Positions 56,301-63,434 of a DNA stretch of 64,000 nucleotides are shown here, one piece after another. The translations under genes and the position numbers were made by a program. The DNA comes from Rhizobium glycinendophyticum (GTDB lineage Bacteria > Pseudomonadota > Alphaproteobacteria > Rhizobiales > Rhizobiaceae). The stretch lies in contig NZ_VFYP01000001.1 of NCBI RefSeq assembly GCF_006443685.1, positions 868,001 to 932,000 of the forward strand, read 5' to 3'. The notes beneath the pieces were generated by a model that saw only the letters and a program-made list of their open reading frames with translations, was not told the origin of the DNA and ran no database searches. Each line of letters opens with the position of its first letter. The stretch's first letter is position 1.

Positions 56301-56329
56301 TAGATGCGCCGAATTGGTTCCATTGTCAA
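56301..56329 (-). promoter_or_regulatory. Promoter of the attenuator leader
   Basis: Consensus -35 TTGACA (56329-56324), a 17-base spacer, and -10 CATCTA (56306-56301). Initiation about 7 bases further falls on the leader AUG at 56293. Confidence 0.6.
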
Positions 56330-56352
56330 CGGGATCTTTGCCGTAACGCGCT

Positions 56353-56370
56353 GATGGAGTATACTCCATC
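56353..56370. promoter_or_regulatory. Operator palindrome of the TumE/TumA module
   Basis: Perfect 18-bp palindrome GATGGAGTA/TACTCCATC centred on a -10 TATACT (56360-56365); a -35-like TTGCCG lies 16 bases upstream (56338-56343). The layout suggests repression by the antitoxin. Confidence 0.7.
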
Positions 56371-56388
56371 AAAAGGTGCGGGGCGAAG

Positions 56389-56600
56389 ATGGCCAGAGCA
56401 ACCTTGATCCGTCGGATACGCAATTTTGTGCGCGACGGCGTCTTCGTGGAAATCGTGATCTGGCATGTCCCGGTTGCCGTGCGCGTACCGGAATAGATGG
56501 ATTGATCGCAGACTTTCTTATGGATGTGGAAGGATGGTTGGATGGCAACGCTGAAGGTGAAGATCGAAAGTCTGGAGCAGACGATGGCGACCGTGGCTGA
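56389..56600 (+). pseudogene. Decayed TumE-type (DUF6516) toxin gene
   Basis: The first frame encodes 35 residues (MARATLIRRIRNFVRDGVFV... to VAVRVPE) and stops at 56494-56496. In another frame, from about 56496, the sequence DGLIADFLMDVEGWLDGNA matches the expected C-terminus of TumE-family toxins. The conserved middle of the family (the roughly 40 residues between) is missing. An internal deletion with a frame change is the simplest reading, so the toxin is probably inactive. The family call is from memory of TumE-like sequences. Confidence 0.65.
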
Positions 56601-56901
56601 AGTCATGAAGGCCGCTGGCGGTCAAACGGGACTTCAAGCCGAGCCCAGCCTCATTTTTCCGTCCTGGGAAGCGCTGCATCGGGTCCTGACACCCAAGCGT
56701 CTGGAGATCGTCAAGGTTATGACGGGGCAGGGGGTCTTGACGATGCGGGAGGTCGCGCGGCGTGTCGGCCGCGACTTCAAGGCCGTCCATGCAGACCTCG
56801 ACACCCTTGTGAAGAGCGGTGTCATCGACAGGGCCGATGACGGCGTTGTCTTTCCGTATGATCGGATCCATTTCGAGTTCGAGATCGAGTCGGCTGCCTG
56901 A
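56542..56901 (+). CDS. TumA-like antitoxin / helix-turn-helix regulator
   Basis: A 119-residue DNA-binding protein with a winged-helix-like region (TMREVARRVGRDFKAVHADL) and a C-terminal segment ending HFEFEIESAA. It overlaps the 3' remnant of the toxin gene, as in intact TumE/TumA pairs. AAGGA seven bases upstream supports ATG 56542. The frame is intact, so it may still act as a repressor at the upstream palindrome or neutralise related toxins. Confidence 0.78.
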   Translation: MATLKVKIESLEQTMATVAEVMKAAGGQTGLQAEPSLIFPSWEALHRVLTPKRLEIVKVMTGQGVLTMREVARRVGRDFKAVHADLDTLVKSGVIDRADDGVVFPYDRIHFEFEIESAA

Positions 56902-56909
56902 GTGCTGTT

Positions 56910-57368
56910 TTACCGCTCGACGCTCAATCCCGCCTTCGTGGTCAGCCGCTTCTCGAACCCCACCTTGGTCAGCAGCAGATCCTTGTCCGTGTAATGCACC
57001 ACATCGTCAGGCGAGCGCGTGCCCACTACCAGATAGGTCGCCGGCGCCTCCGACCGGTTCTCCAGCCGGTGCCCAATTGCCACGCCTGCCTTGAAGGTCG
57101 CGGCGTCGCCCGGCTGCATTTCCGTCAGCGTTTCGCCCTCGTTCAGCGTAACGGTGCCTGCCAGCATATATACGAATTCGTCTTCCTGCTCGTGCCAGTG
57201 CTTGTGCGAGGACATGGCGCCGGGCATCAATGTCTCGACGAAGGCGCCGAACTGCGTCAGCCCGCCGGCATCTGAGAGCAATCGTGCCTCGTAAGGCCCG
57301 AGCTCGGCATTCACGCCCGTGCCGCTCCATGTCTCAAGCGGTGCCTTATTCTGTCGGATCACCGGCAT
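56910..57368 (-). CDS. Cupin-domain protein
   Basis: A 152-residue single cupin. Motif 1 is HKHWHEQEDEFVYMLAG with His, His and Glu ligands, and motif 2 is PGDAATFKAGVAIGHRL with the fourth ligand His. The C-terminus carries VGTRSPDDVVHYTDKD, common in sugar- or amino-acid-binding cupins. The substrate is unknown. It lies 12 bases after the MerR regulator on the same strand, so it probably shares that promoter. Confidence 0.88.
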   Translation of the reverse strand: MPVIRQNKAPLETWSGTGVNAELGPYEARLLSDAGGLTQFGAFVETLMPGAMSSHKHWHEQEDEFVYMLAGTVTLNEGETLTEMQPGDAATFKAGVAIGHRLENRSEAPATYLVVGTRSPDDVVHYTDKDLLLTKVGFEKRLTTKAGLSVER

Positions 57369-57380
57369 AACGCTTATCCT

Positions 57381-57794
57381 TCAGTGCTCGTGTTCGCACA
57401 GCCCGTGATCGGCCAGCGCCTGGATCACATAGCAGTCGCCAATCGTATGATTTCCGCAATGTGAGACGATCCGCGACAACTCCTCCTCAAGCTTCTTCAG
57501 CTTGGCGATCTTTTCGCGCACCTCGTCCAGTTGCTCCCGGGCGATCCGGTCGGCGGCCCCGCAGGGCTCTTCCGGATGGCGGCTCAGCGTCAGCAGTTCC
57601 CGGATCGCATCGATCGGAAAGCCGAGATCGCGTGCATGACGGATAAAGGCCAGCCGCTCAAGGTCGGCCTTCTCATAACGCCGCTGGTTGCCCTCGGTCC
57701 GGTCCGGCGCCGAGATCAGTCCCATCTGCTCGTAATAGCGGATGGTCGGCACCTTGACCCCGGTCCGGCGCGACAGATCGCCGATTGCATACAT
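57381..57794 (-). CDS. MerR-family heavy-metal-responsive regulator (CadR/ZntR-like)
   Basis: A 137-residue MerR protein: helix-turn-helix at the N-terminus (YAIGDLSRRTGVKVPTIRYY), a dimerisation helix, and metal-site cysteines and histidines in EEPCGAAD, HCGNHTIGDC and a final CEHEH. The pattern fits divalent metal (Zn/Cd/Pb) sensing. ATG 57794 has AGAGGA upstream. It is divergent from a CDF exporter with a 19-bp-spaced MerR promoter between them. Confidence 0.92.
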   Translation of the reverse strand: MYAIGDLSRRTGVKVPTIRYYEQMGLISAPDRTEGNQRRYEKADLERLAFIRHARDLGFPIDAIRELLTLSRHPEEPCGAADRIAREQLDEVREKIAKLKKLEEELSRIVSHCGNHTIGDCYVIQALADHGLCEHEH

Positions 57795-57808
57795 CGTGAA
57801 ATTTCCTC

Positions 57809-57839
57809 TTGAACCTCTAGTCACTAGAGATCGTAAGGC
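57809..57839 (+). promoter_or_regulatory. MerR-type promoter/operator of the CDF gene
   Basis: -35 TTGAAC (57809-57814) and -10 TAAGGC (57834-57839) are 19 bases apart, with the perfect dyad CTCTAGT-C-ACTAGAG between them. The overlong spacer with a central dyad is the hallmark of MerR activation. Confidence 0.85.
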
Positions 57840-57878
57840 TGCTTTGTGATCAGATCAAGACGTGAAGGATCAAGACGA

Positions 57879-58616
57879 ATGAGTGCTTCCTGCGGCCATG
57901 ACCATGCTCCTTTCGACGGCATGTCAGATACCTACAAGCGGCGCCTATGGATGGTGATCGTCATCAATGCGGCGATGTTCATCGTCGAAATGACCGCCGG
58001 TCAGCTCGCCCGCTCCCAGGCGCTGCAGGCCGACGCGCTGGACTTCTTTGCCGATGCTGTCACCTACGGCATCTCGCTCGCCGTCATCGGCGCCTCCTTG
58101 AAGTCCCGCAGCCTCGCGGCCGCCGCCAAGGGTGGCAGCCTGTTTCTCATGGGGCTTTGGGTTTTCGGCTCCACGCTTCACCGGGTGTTTTACCAGGGCG
58201 TGCCGGAAGCGCCGGTCATGGGTGCCATCGGTTTCCTGGCGCTCGCAGCCAATCTGGCGAGCGTCCTGCTGCTAATGAACTACAAGGACGGCGACGCAAA
58301 TGTCCGCTCCGTCTGGCTCTGCTCGCGCAATGACGCGATCGGCAATGTCATCGTCATGATTGCGGCCCTCGGCGTCTGGGGAACGGCGACCGCCTGGCCG
58401 GACCTGATCGTGGCGGCCATCATGGCGGGCCTCTTTCTCTATTCGTCGACCCAGATCCTGTCGCAGAGTTATCAGGAGTGGAGAAAAGGCGAGACCGTGA
58501 CGCTGACATCGAGTTGCTGCGCATCGGAGGCAAATCCCGGCCACGGTCATGCCGCCCACTCCGATTTGGGCCATGCCCACCACGGGCATGCTCATCACGG
58601 TCACGCCCATCATTGA
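57879..58616 (+). CDS. Cation diffusion facilitator metal exporter
   Basis: A 245-residue CDF-like transporter. It starts with SASCGHDHAPF, has about six helices including ADALDFFADAVTYGISLAVI with the DxxxD-type metal site, and ends in a His-rich tail (GHAHHGHAHHGHAHH) that may bind metal. It lacks a full cytoplasmic ferredoxin-like domain. Exports Zn, Cd, Co or similar; the MerR control supports heavy-metal defence. GAAGGA nine bases upstream supports ATG 57879. Confidence 0.9.
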   Translation: MSASCGHDHAPFDGMSDTYKRRLWMVIVINAAMFIVEMTAGQLARSQALQADALDFFADAVTYGISLAVIGASLKSRSLAAAAKGGSLFLMGLWVFGSTLHRVFYQGVPEAPVMGAIGFLALAANLASVLLLMNYKDGDANVRSVWLCSRNDAIGNVIVMIAALGVWGTATAWPDLIVAAIMAGLFLYSSTQILSQSYQEWRKGETVTLTSSCCASEANPGHGHAAHSDLGHAHHGHAHHGHAHH

Positions 58617-58632
58617 GCCAGCAGACGGAGTA

Positions 58633-58673
58633 CAAAAAAAGGCCGGCGCGGCATCATGCCGGCCGACCTTTTT
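58633..58673. terminator. Bidirectional terminator
   Basis: Stem GGCCGGC/GCCGGCC with a run of seven A on the left and CCTTTTT on the right, between convergent genes. Confidence 0.85.
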
Positions 58674-58688
58674 CTCCGCATCGTAACC

Positions 58689-59006
58689 TTAGAACTCGTC
58701 GTAGACGGTCGGCACTTCGTATTCGCGGTAAGCGGCTTCGACCATCTGCAGCCGCGCGTTTTCACTGGAGTCGTCGCCGTTGGTGCTGGCGCCGTTGAGT
58801 TGCACGGAGGTCTTGCGTCCGCTGTCGACGGTCCAGAGCGCCGAAGCCAGCTGGTTGGACAGAAGCGTGCTCGAAAACGTGCTCGCGCCCGTGGCGCGGC
58901 CGGACGTGGCGGTCGTTGCTTCCGAAGACGTATCGTCGACGACGACCGTGCCCGGCACGTGACGGCTTTGGTAGGAATAGCTGCTGAGACCGCTCTCGAT
59001 CCTCAT
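58689..59006 (-). CDS. Unknown protein behind a CtrA-type site
   Basis: A 105-residue Ser/Thr-rich protein without signal peptide or recognised domain, ending in an acidic, aromatic tail (AYREYEVPTVYDEF). GAGG upstream of ATG 59006 and a perfect CtrA motif just above support a real, probably cell-cycle-controlled gene, perhaps linked to motility or envelope functions. Confidence 0.65.
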   Translation of the reverse strand: MRIESGLSSYSYQSRHVPGTVVVDDTSSEATTATSGRATGASTFSSTLLSNQLASALWTVDSGRKTSVQLNGASTNGDDSSENARLQMVEAAYREYEVPTVYDEF

Positions 59007-59028
59007 GGCGGAGACCTCGGTTGAAAAA

Positions 59029-59044
59029 TTAACCTTTTGTTAAC
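59029..59044. promoter_or_regulatory. CtrA-binding consensus TTAA-N7-TTAAC
   Basis: TTAA-CCTTTTG-TTAAC is a perfect full CtrA site 23 bases above the start codon of the minus-strand gene. The rest of 59045-59217 shows no feature. Confidence 0.65.
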
Positions 59045-59217
59045 CTTTCAACCTTGCGCGAGGCTTGCGCGGCCTGCCTGACCGCGAGAAATGTCCCTTG
59101 CGGAAACGGAGCGCAAAAAGTAGAGCGGCGAATCACGACAAGAAACGGGATCGCCCCGATTCCGCCAAAGCGGTCGAAGCGAGCCCGTTGCACTCAAAGG
59201 CCGTTGGCCTTTGGACG

Positions 59218-61326
59218 TTACATCTTCCCCGCCACCTTGATCGCATAGGCATATTCGAACGCAATTTCCTCCAGCCGCTGGAAACGTCCCGACTTGCCGC
59301 CATGGCCGGCGGCCATGTTGGTCTTCAGCAGGAATGGCCCGGCGTCCGGCGCGGTGGCGCGCAGTTTCGCGATCCACTTGGTCGGCTCCCAATAGGTCAC
59401 GCGCGGGTCGGTGAGGCCGGAGAGGGCGATGATCGGCGGATAGCGCTTCTTGTCGACATTGTCATAGGGGCTATAGGCCGCGATCCAGCGATACTCCTCT
59501 TCCGACTCGATCGGATTGCCCCATTCCGGCCATTCCGGCGGGGTGAGCGGCAGGGTGTCGTCAAGCATGGTGTTGAGCACATCGACAAAGGGGACGGCGG
59601 CGATGATGCCTGCGAATTTTTCCGGCGCCATGTTGGCGACCGCGCCCATCAACATGCCGCCGGCCGATCCGCCTTCGGCGATGATCCGGTCGTAGGAAGT
59701 GAACTTCTCCTTCACCAGGTGGTCGGCGGCTGAGATGAAGTCCTTGAAGGTATTGACCTTCTTTTCCATCTTGCCGTCTTCGTACCAGGAGAAACCCTTG
59801 TCCTTGCCGCCGCGGATATGGGCAATCGCATAGACGAAGCCGCGATCGGCGAGCGACAGGCAATTGGTATTGAAGCCGGCCGGAATGGTGATGCCATAGG
59901 CGCCGTAGCCATAGAGCAGGCAGGGCGCGGAGCCATCGAGCGGCGTATCCTTGCGATAGAGCAGGGTGACCGGCACCTTCTCGCCGTCATGCGCTTCGGC
60001 AAACACCCGGCGGGTGACGTAGTCCTCAGGGTTATGGCCCGACGGCACTTCCTGGGTCTTCAGAAGCGTGCGCTCGCGCGTCGCCATGTTGTAGTCGAAC
60101 AACTGCGAGGGTGTCGTCATCGACGAATAGGAGAAGCGGATGACGTCGGTGTCGTATTCGGCAGCTCCCTGCAGGCCGAGCGAATAGGCTTCCTCGGCAA
60201 AGGCGATTGAATGTTCTTCGCCGGACGTCCGGTCGCGGATCATGATGACGGGCAGACCCTCGCGGCGCTCCAGCCAGACGAGATGCCGTGCAAAGGCCAT
60301 ATGGTTGAGGATCAGCCGGCCGGGCTCATGCGGCACGACTTCTGTCCAGTTCGCCTTGCCCGGTGCGGATACCGGTGCCTCGACGATCTTGAAGTCCTTG
60401 GCGCCATCGGCATTGGTCAGGATGTAGAAGACGTCGCCGCCTTCCGTCATCGAATATTCGACGCCTTCCTCGCGCTCGGCCACCAGCTGCGGCTCGGCGG
60501 TCAGGTCCTTGGTCGAGAGCAGCCGATATTCCGAGGTCTCGTGGTCGTGGATGTCGATATAGATGACATCGTCCAGTAGCGAGCCGCCCACGCCCATGAA
60601 GAAGCCCGGGTCCTTTTCCTCGTAGACAAGGCGATCTTCAGATTGCGGCTGGCCGACGATATGGTGAAAGACCTTGGACGGCCGGTGGTTCTCGTCCTGC
60701 AGCGTATAGAAGAAGCTCTTGCCATCAGGCGCCCAGACACCGCCGCCGGCGGTGTTTTCCAGGACGTCGTCGAGATCTTGCTTGGTGGTGAGATCGCGGA
60801 CGCGCAGCGTAAAGTATTCCGAACCCTTGTCGTCATAACCCCAGATGCCGAAGGCATGATCGGTCGTGTGGTCGATGCCGGCGAGGCGGAAATAATCCTT
60901 GCCCGCTGCCTCCTTGTCGCCGTCCAGCAGAAGCTCGCGGATCGTTTCGTCCTTCGCATTGCCGTCGCGCGGGATGCGGAAATAGCGCGGCTGCTCGCCG
61001 CCGGTGACGAAGGCGGAACCATAGGCAAAGGGGCCGTCTTTCATCGGGATCGAGGAATCGTCTTCCTTGATGCGCCCCTTCATCTCGGCAAAGAGCTGGC
61101 CCTGCAGCGCCTTCGTATCGGCCATCGCCGCGTCCATATAGGCGTTCTCGGCCTCCAGATAGGAGCGGATTTCGGGATCGAGGATCGAGGTGTCCTTGAA
61201 CATCGCCTGCCAGTTGTCGGCGCGCAGCCAGGCATAGTCGTCCGTGCGGGTGATCCCGTGGCGGGTATCGGAGACGGGTTTCTTGGCGGCGGCGGGCGGG
61301 GAGGGCAGGTTTCTAAAAACGGACAA
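59218..61326 (-). CDS. ptrB: Oligopeptidase B (prolyl oligopeptidase family S9)
   Basis: A 702-residue S9 peptidase. An N-terminal beta-propeller covers about residues 70-400. The alpha/beta-hydrolase domain has the nucleophile in EGGSAGGMLMGA, the Asp in SGLTDPRVTYWEP and the His in AAGHGGKSGR. The length and SGLTDPRV motif fit oligopeptidase B, which cuts short peptides after Lys/Arg. No signal peptide: cytoplasmic. Confidence 0.93.
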   Translation of the reverse strand: MSVFRNLPSPPAAAKKPVSDTRHGITRTDDYAWLRADNWQAMFKDTSILDPEIRSYLEAENAYMDAAMADTKALQGQLFAEMKGRIKEDDSSIPMKDGPFAYGSAFVTGGEQPRYFRIPRDGNAKDETIRELLLDGDKEAAGKDYFRLAGIDHTTDHAFGIWGYDDKGSEYFTLRVRDLTTKQDLDDVLENTAGGGVWAPDGKSFFYTLQDENHRPSKVFHHIVGQPQSEDRLVYEEKDPGFFMGVGGSLLDDVIYIDIHDHETSEYRLLSTKDLTAEPQLVAEREEGVEYSMTEGGDVFYILTNADGAKDFKIVEAPVSAPGKANWTEVVPHEPGRLILNHMAFARHLVWLERREGLPVIMIRDRTSGEEHSIAFAEEAYSLGLQGAAEYDTDVIRFSYSSMTTPSQLFDYNMATRERTLLKTQEVPSGHNPEDYVTRRVFAEAHDGEKVPVTLLYRKDTPLDGSAPCLLYGYGAYGITIPAGFNTNCLSLADRGFVYAIAHIRGGKDKGFSWYEDGKMEKKVNTFKDFISAADHLVKEKFTSYDRIIAEGGSAGGMLMGAVANMAPEKFAGIIAAVPFVDVLNTMLDDTLPLTPPEWPEWGNPIESEEEYRWIAAYSPYDNVDKKRYPPIIALSGLTDPRVTYWEPTKWIAKLRATAPDAGPFLLKTNMAAGHGGKSGRFQRLEEIAFEYAYAIKVAGKM

Positions 61327-61472
61327 GGTTTTCTCGCTTTATCATGTCGAGGCAGATTGCCTGCCTGTGTGGTTTCAGAGATAAAGCCGCCCCGGCAGGA
61401 CTTCAAGCCAAGTGTTCCGTGCAGCCGTGCTGCATACGGCAGGGATCGAACGACAGGCAGACGAGAACGACG

Positions 61473-62243
61473 ATGATGACCACTTTGAGGTTTTCGGGCC
61501 TCGCTCTGTTCTGCGCTGCCTCGATCGGCGCAGCAGTCCCGACCCCGGCCAAGCCTTCGACCGTCTCACCCAAGCCGCGCCTCACCGAACCTAAGCTGAC
61601 GATCGCCCAGGTGAAGGACGAAGGGCCGGCCGTCGCGCTCACCTTCGATGCCTGCATGGGCAAGGTCGACGACCGCATTCTCGACACGCTGGTCGAAAAC
61701 CGCATTCCCTCGACGATCTTCGTCACGGCCCGCTGGCTGAAACACAACGCCGCCGCCTTTGCCGTGATGCGGGCCAATCCCGATCTGTTCGAGATCGAGG
61801 ACCACGGCGAAAACCACGTTCCCGCCATCGACGTGCCGATGACCATCTTCGGCATCAAGACGGCCGGATCTTCTGAAGCCGTGGCTGCCGAAGTGGAGGG
61901 CGGGGCCGAGGCCATCATGGCTGCCGGTGGCGAGCGTCCCGTCTGGTTTCGCGGCGCGACGGCCAAATATACGCCGAGCGCCATTGCCGAAATCCAGTCC
62001 CTCGGCTACCGCGTCGCGGGTTACTCAATCAATGGCGACAGCGGCTCGCTCCTAGGCGCTTCAGGCGTAGCCCGCCAATATCACCGCGCAAAAGACGGGG
62101 ACGTGATCATCTCGCACATCAACCAGCCGACCCATGAGGCCGGCGAAGGCGTGGTCAAGGGCATCCTCGACTTGAAGGCCCGCGGCTTCCGCTTCGTCCG
62201 GCTGAAGGACCGCACGGAGCCGGTCTCCGGCAAGAGTTTCTGA
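61473..62243 (+). CDS. Secreted polysaccharide deacetylase family protein
   Basis: About 256 residues with a signal peptide (FSGLALFCAASIGAAVP). The NodB-type deacetylase fold starts at VALTFDACMGKVDDR with the metal-binding Asp, and the second metal motif region reads EDHGENH. RGATAKYTPSA and HINQPTHEAG supply the remaining catalytic motifs. Likely deacetylates N-acetylated glycans or peptidoglycan. ATG 61473 or 61476 could start it. Confidence 0.9.
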   Translation: MMTTLRFSGLALFCAASIGAAVPTPAKPSTVSPKPRLTEPKLTIAQVKDEGPAVALTFDACMGKVDDRILDTLVENRIPSTIFVTARWLKHNAAAFAVMRANPDLFEIEDHGENHVPAIDVPMTIFGIKTAGSSEAVAAEVEGGAEAIMAAGGERPVWFRGATAKYTPSAIAEIQSLGYRVAGYSINGDSGSLLGASGVARQYHRAKDGDVIISHINQPTHEAGEGVVKGILDLKARGFRFVRLKDRTEPVSGKSF

Positions 62244-62251
62244 ACCCCGGA

Positions 62252-63139
62252 TCAGCCATCCGTCCCATGGCTGGATTTCGCCCAATCCATGTAGAGGTCA
62301 AGCGCCTTGCGCGTCACCGGCCCCTCCTGGAACTGCGCATCATCGAGCCGCGTCACCGGCACCACCTTGGAATAATTGCCGGTCTGGAAAATCTCGTCGG
62401 CATTCATGAAATCCTCGACCGACAGCGTCGCTTCGCGAACGTCGAAACCGGCATGGCGCAGCAGTCCAATGATCCGGGCGCGGGTGATGCCGGCAAGGAA
62501 GGTGCGGTTGGCGGCGGGCGTATAGACCACGCCATCCTTCACCATGAACACGTTGGAGGAGGCGGTCTCCACCACATTGCCGTTCATGTCGCGCACCAGC
62601 GCATTGTCGAAGCCACGTGAACGGGCTTCGATGATCATCCGGCCGGAGTTCGGATAAAGGCTGCCGGTCTTCGCCTCGGTCATCGCCGTTTCCGGCGACG
62701 GCCGGCGGAAGGGCGATACCGTCAGCGACGAGGGCTTGGCGGTGTGCATCGGCGCCTCGAACAGGCAAAGCGCAAAGCGGGTCGAATCCGGATCGGCCGC
62801 GACGACCGATCCCATCTGCCCGTGCTCTGCCCAATACATCGGTTTGATATAGATTGCCGTCCGGCCGTCAAACTTGCCGATGCCTTCCCAGGCCAGTCGC
62901 TCGATTTCCTTCGCCTCCACCACCGGCTTCAGGCCCATGTTGACGGCCGAGCGGTTCACGCGTTCGCAATGCAGGTCGAGATCCGGCGCGATGCCATCGA
63001 ACCAGCGCGCGCCGTCGAACACGGTCGAGCCCAGCCACATGGCATGCGAAGCCGGCCCGATCAGCGGCGGATTGCCGGAAAACCAGTCGCCATCGACATA
63101 GGTGAAGGTGGGGGTGCGGGCAGACGTATCGACGGCCAT
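62252..63139 (-). CDS. ilvE: Branched-chain amino acid aminotransferase (class IV)
   Basis: A 295-residue fold-type IV PLP aminotransferase. The start reads TYVDGDWFSGNPPLIGPASH. The PLP lysine is in EAKTGSLYPNSG, and VVETASSNVFMVKDG and TFLAGITRARII follow, as in IlvE. It converges on the deacetylase with an 8-base gap. Other class IV members (D-amino acid aminotransferase) are less likely by motif. Confidence 0.88.
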   Translation of the reverse strand: MAVDTSARTPTFTYVDGDWFSGNPPLIGPASHAMWLGSTVFDGARWFDGIAPDLDLHCERVNRSAVNMGLKPVVEAKEIERLAWEGIGKFDGRTAIYIKPMYWAEHGQMGSVVAADPDSTRFALCLFEAPMHTAKPSSLTVSPFRRPSPETAMTEAKTGSLYPNSGRMIIEARSRGFDNALVRDMNGNVVETASSNVFMVKDGVVYTPAANRTFLAGITRARIIGLLRHAGFDVREATLSVEDFMNADEIFQTGNYSKVVPVTRLDDAQFQEGPVTRKALDLYMDWAKSSHGTDG

Positions 63140-63434
63140 GGCGGCTCTCCTGTTCTCGTTGCCTGCAGGAAAGGTGCTGCGGCGGGAGAGGTCAAGGATA
63201 AATTGGCCGCGCCCAGGGGAAATCCCGCGATGGTGCCACTGTCGCCGTCATTGGGTCGATTCCCTATGCCTCATCAGCAACTTGGCTGATTGGTCCATCG
63301 TTTCAAGTGATGGTCGCCGCCCAATCGGAGCGCCTATCGTGGTTAAATGTGTTGTAACGGATTTCCGCGATATTGAGCGAAAGCAAGGCCCGTGCCCTGC
63401 CAGTCTGTCGTTCTGCGTTTCTCTGGGGGTCACC

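Noticed and set aside
56148..56606. Minus-strand open frame of about 152 codons spanning the attenuator and the toxin remnant
   Set aside because: It crosses a terminator hairpin, an operator and the opposite-strand module; no family features.
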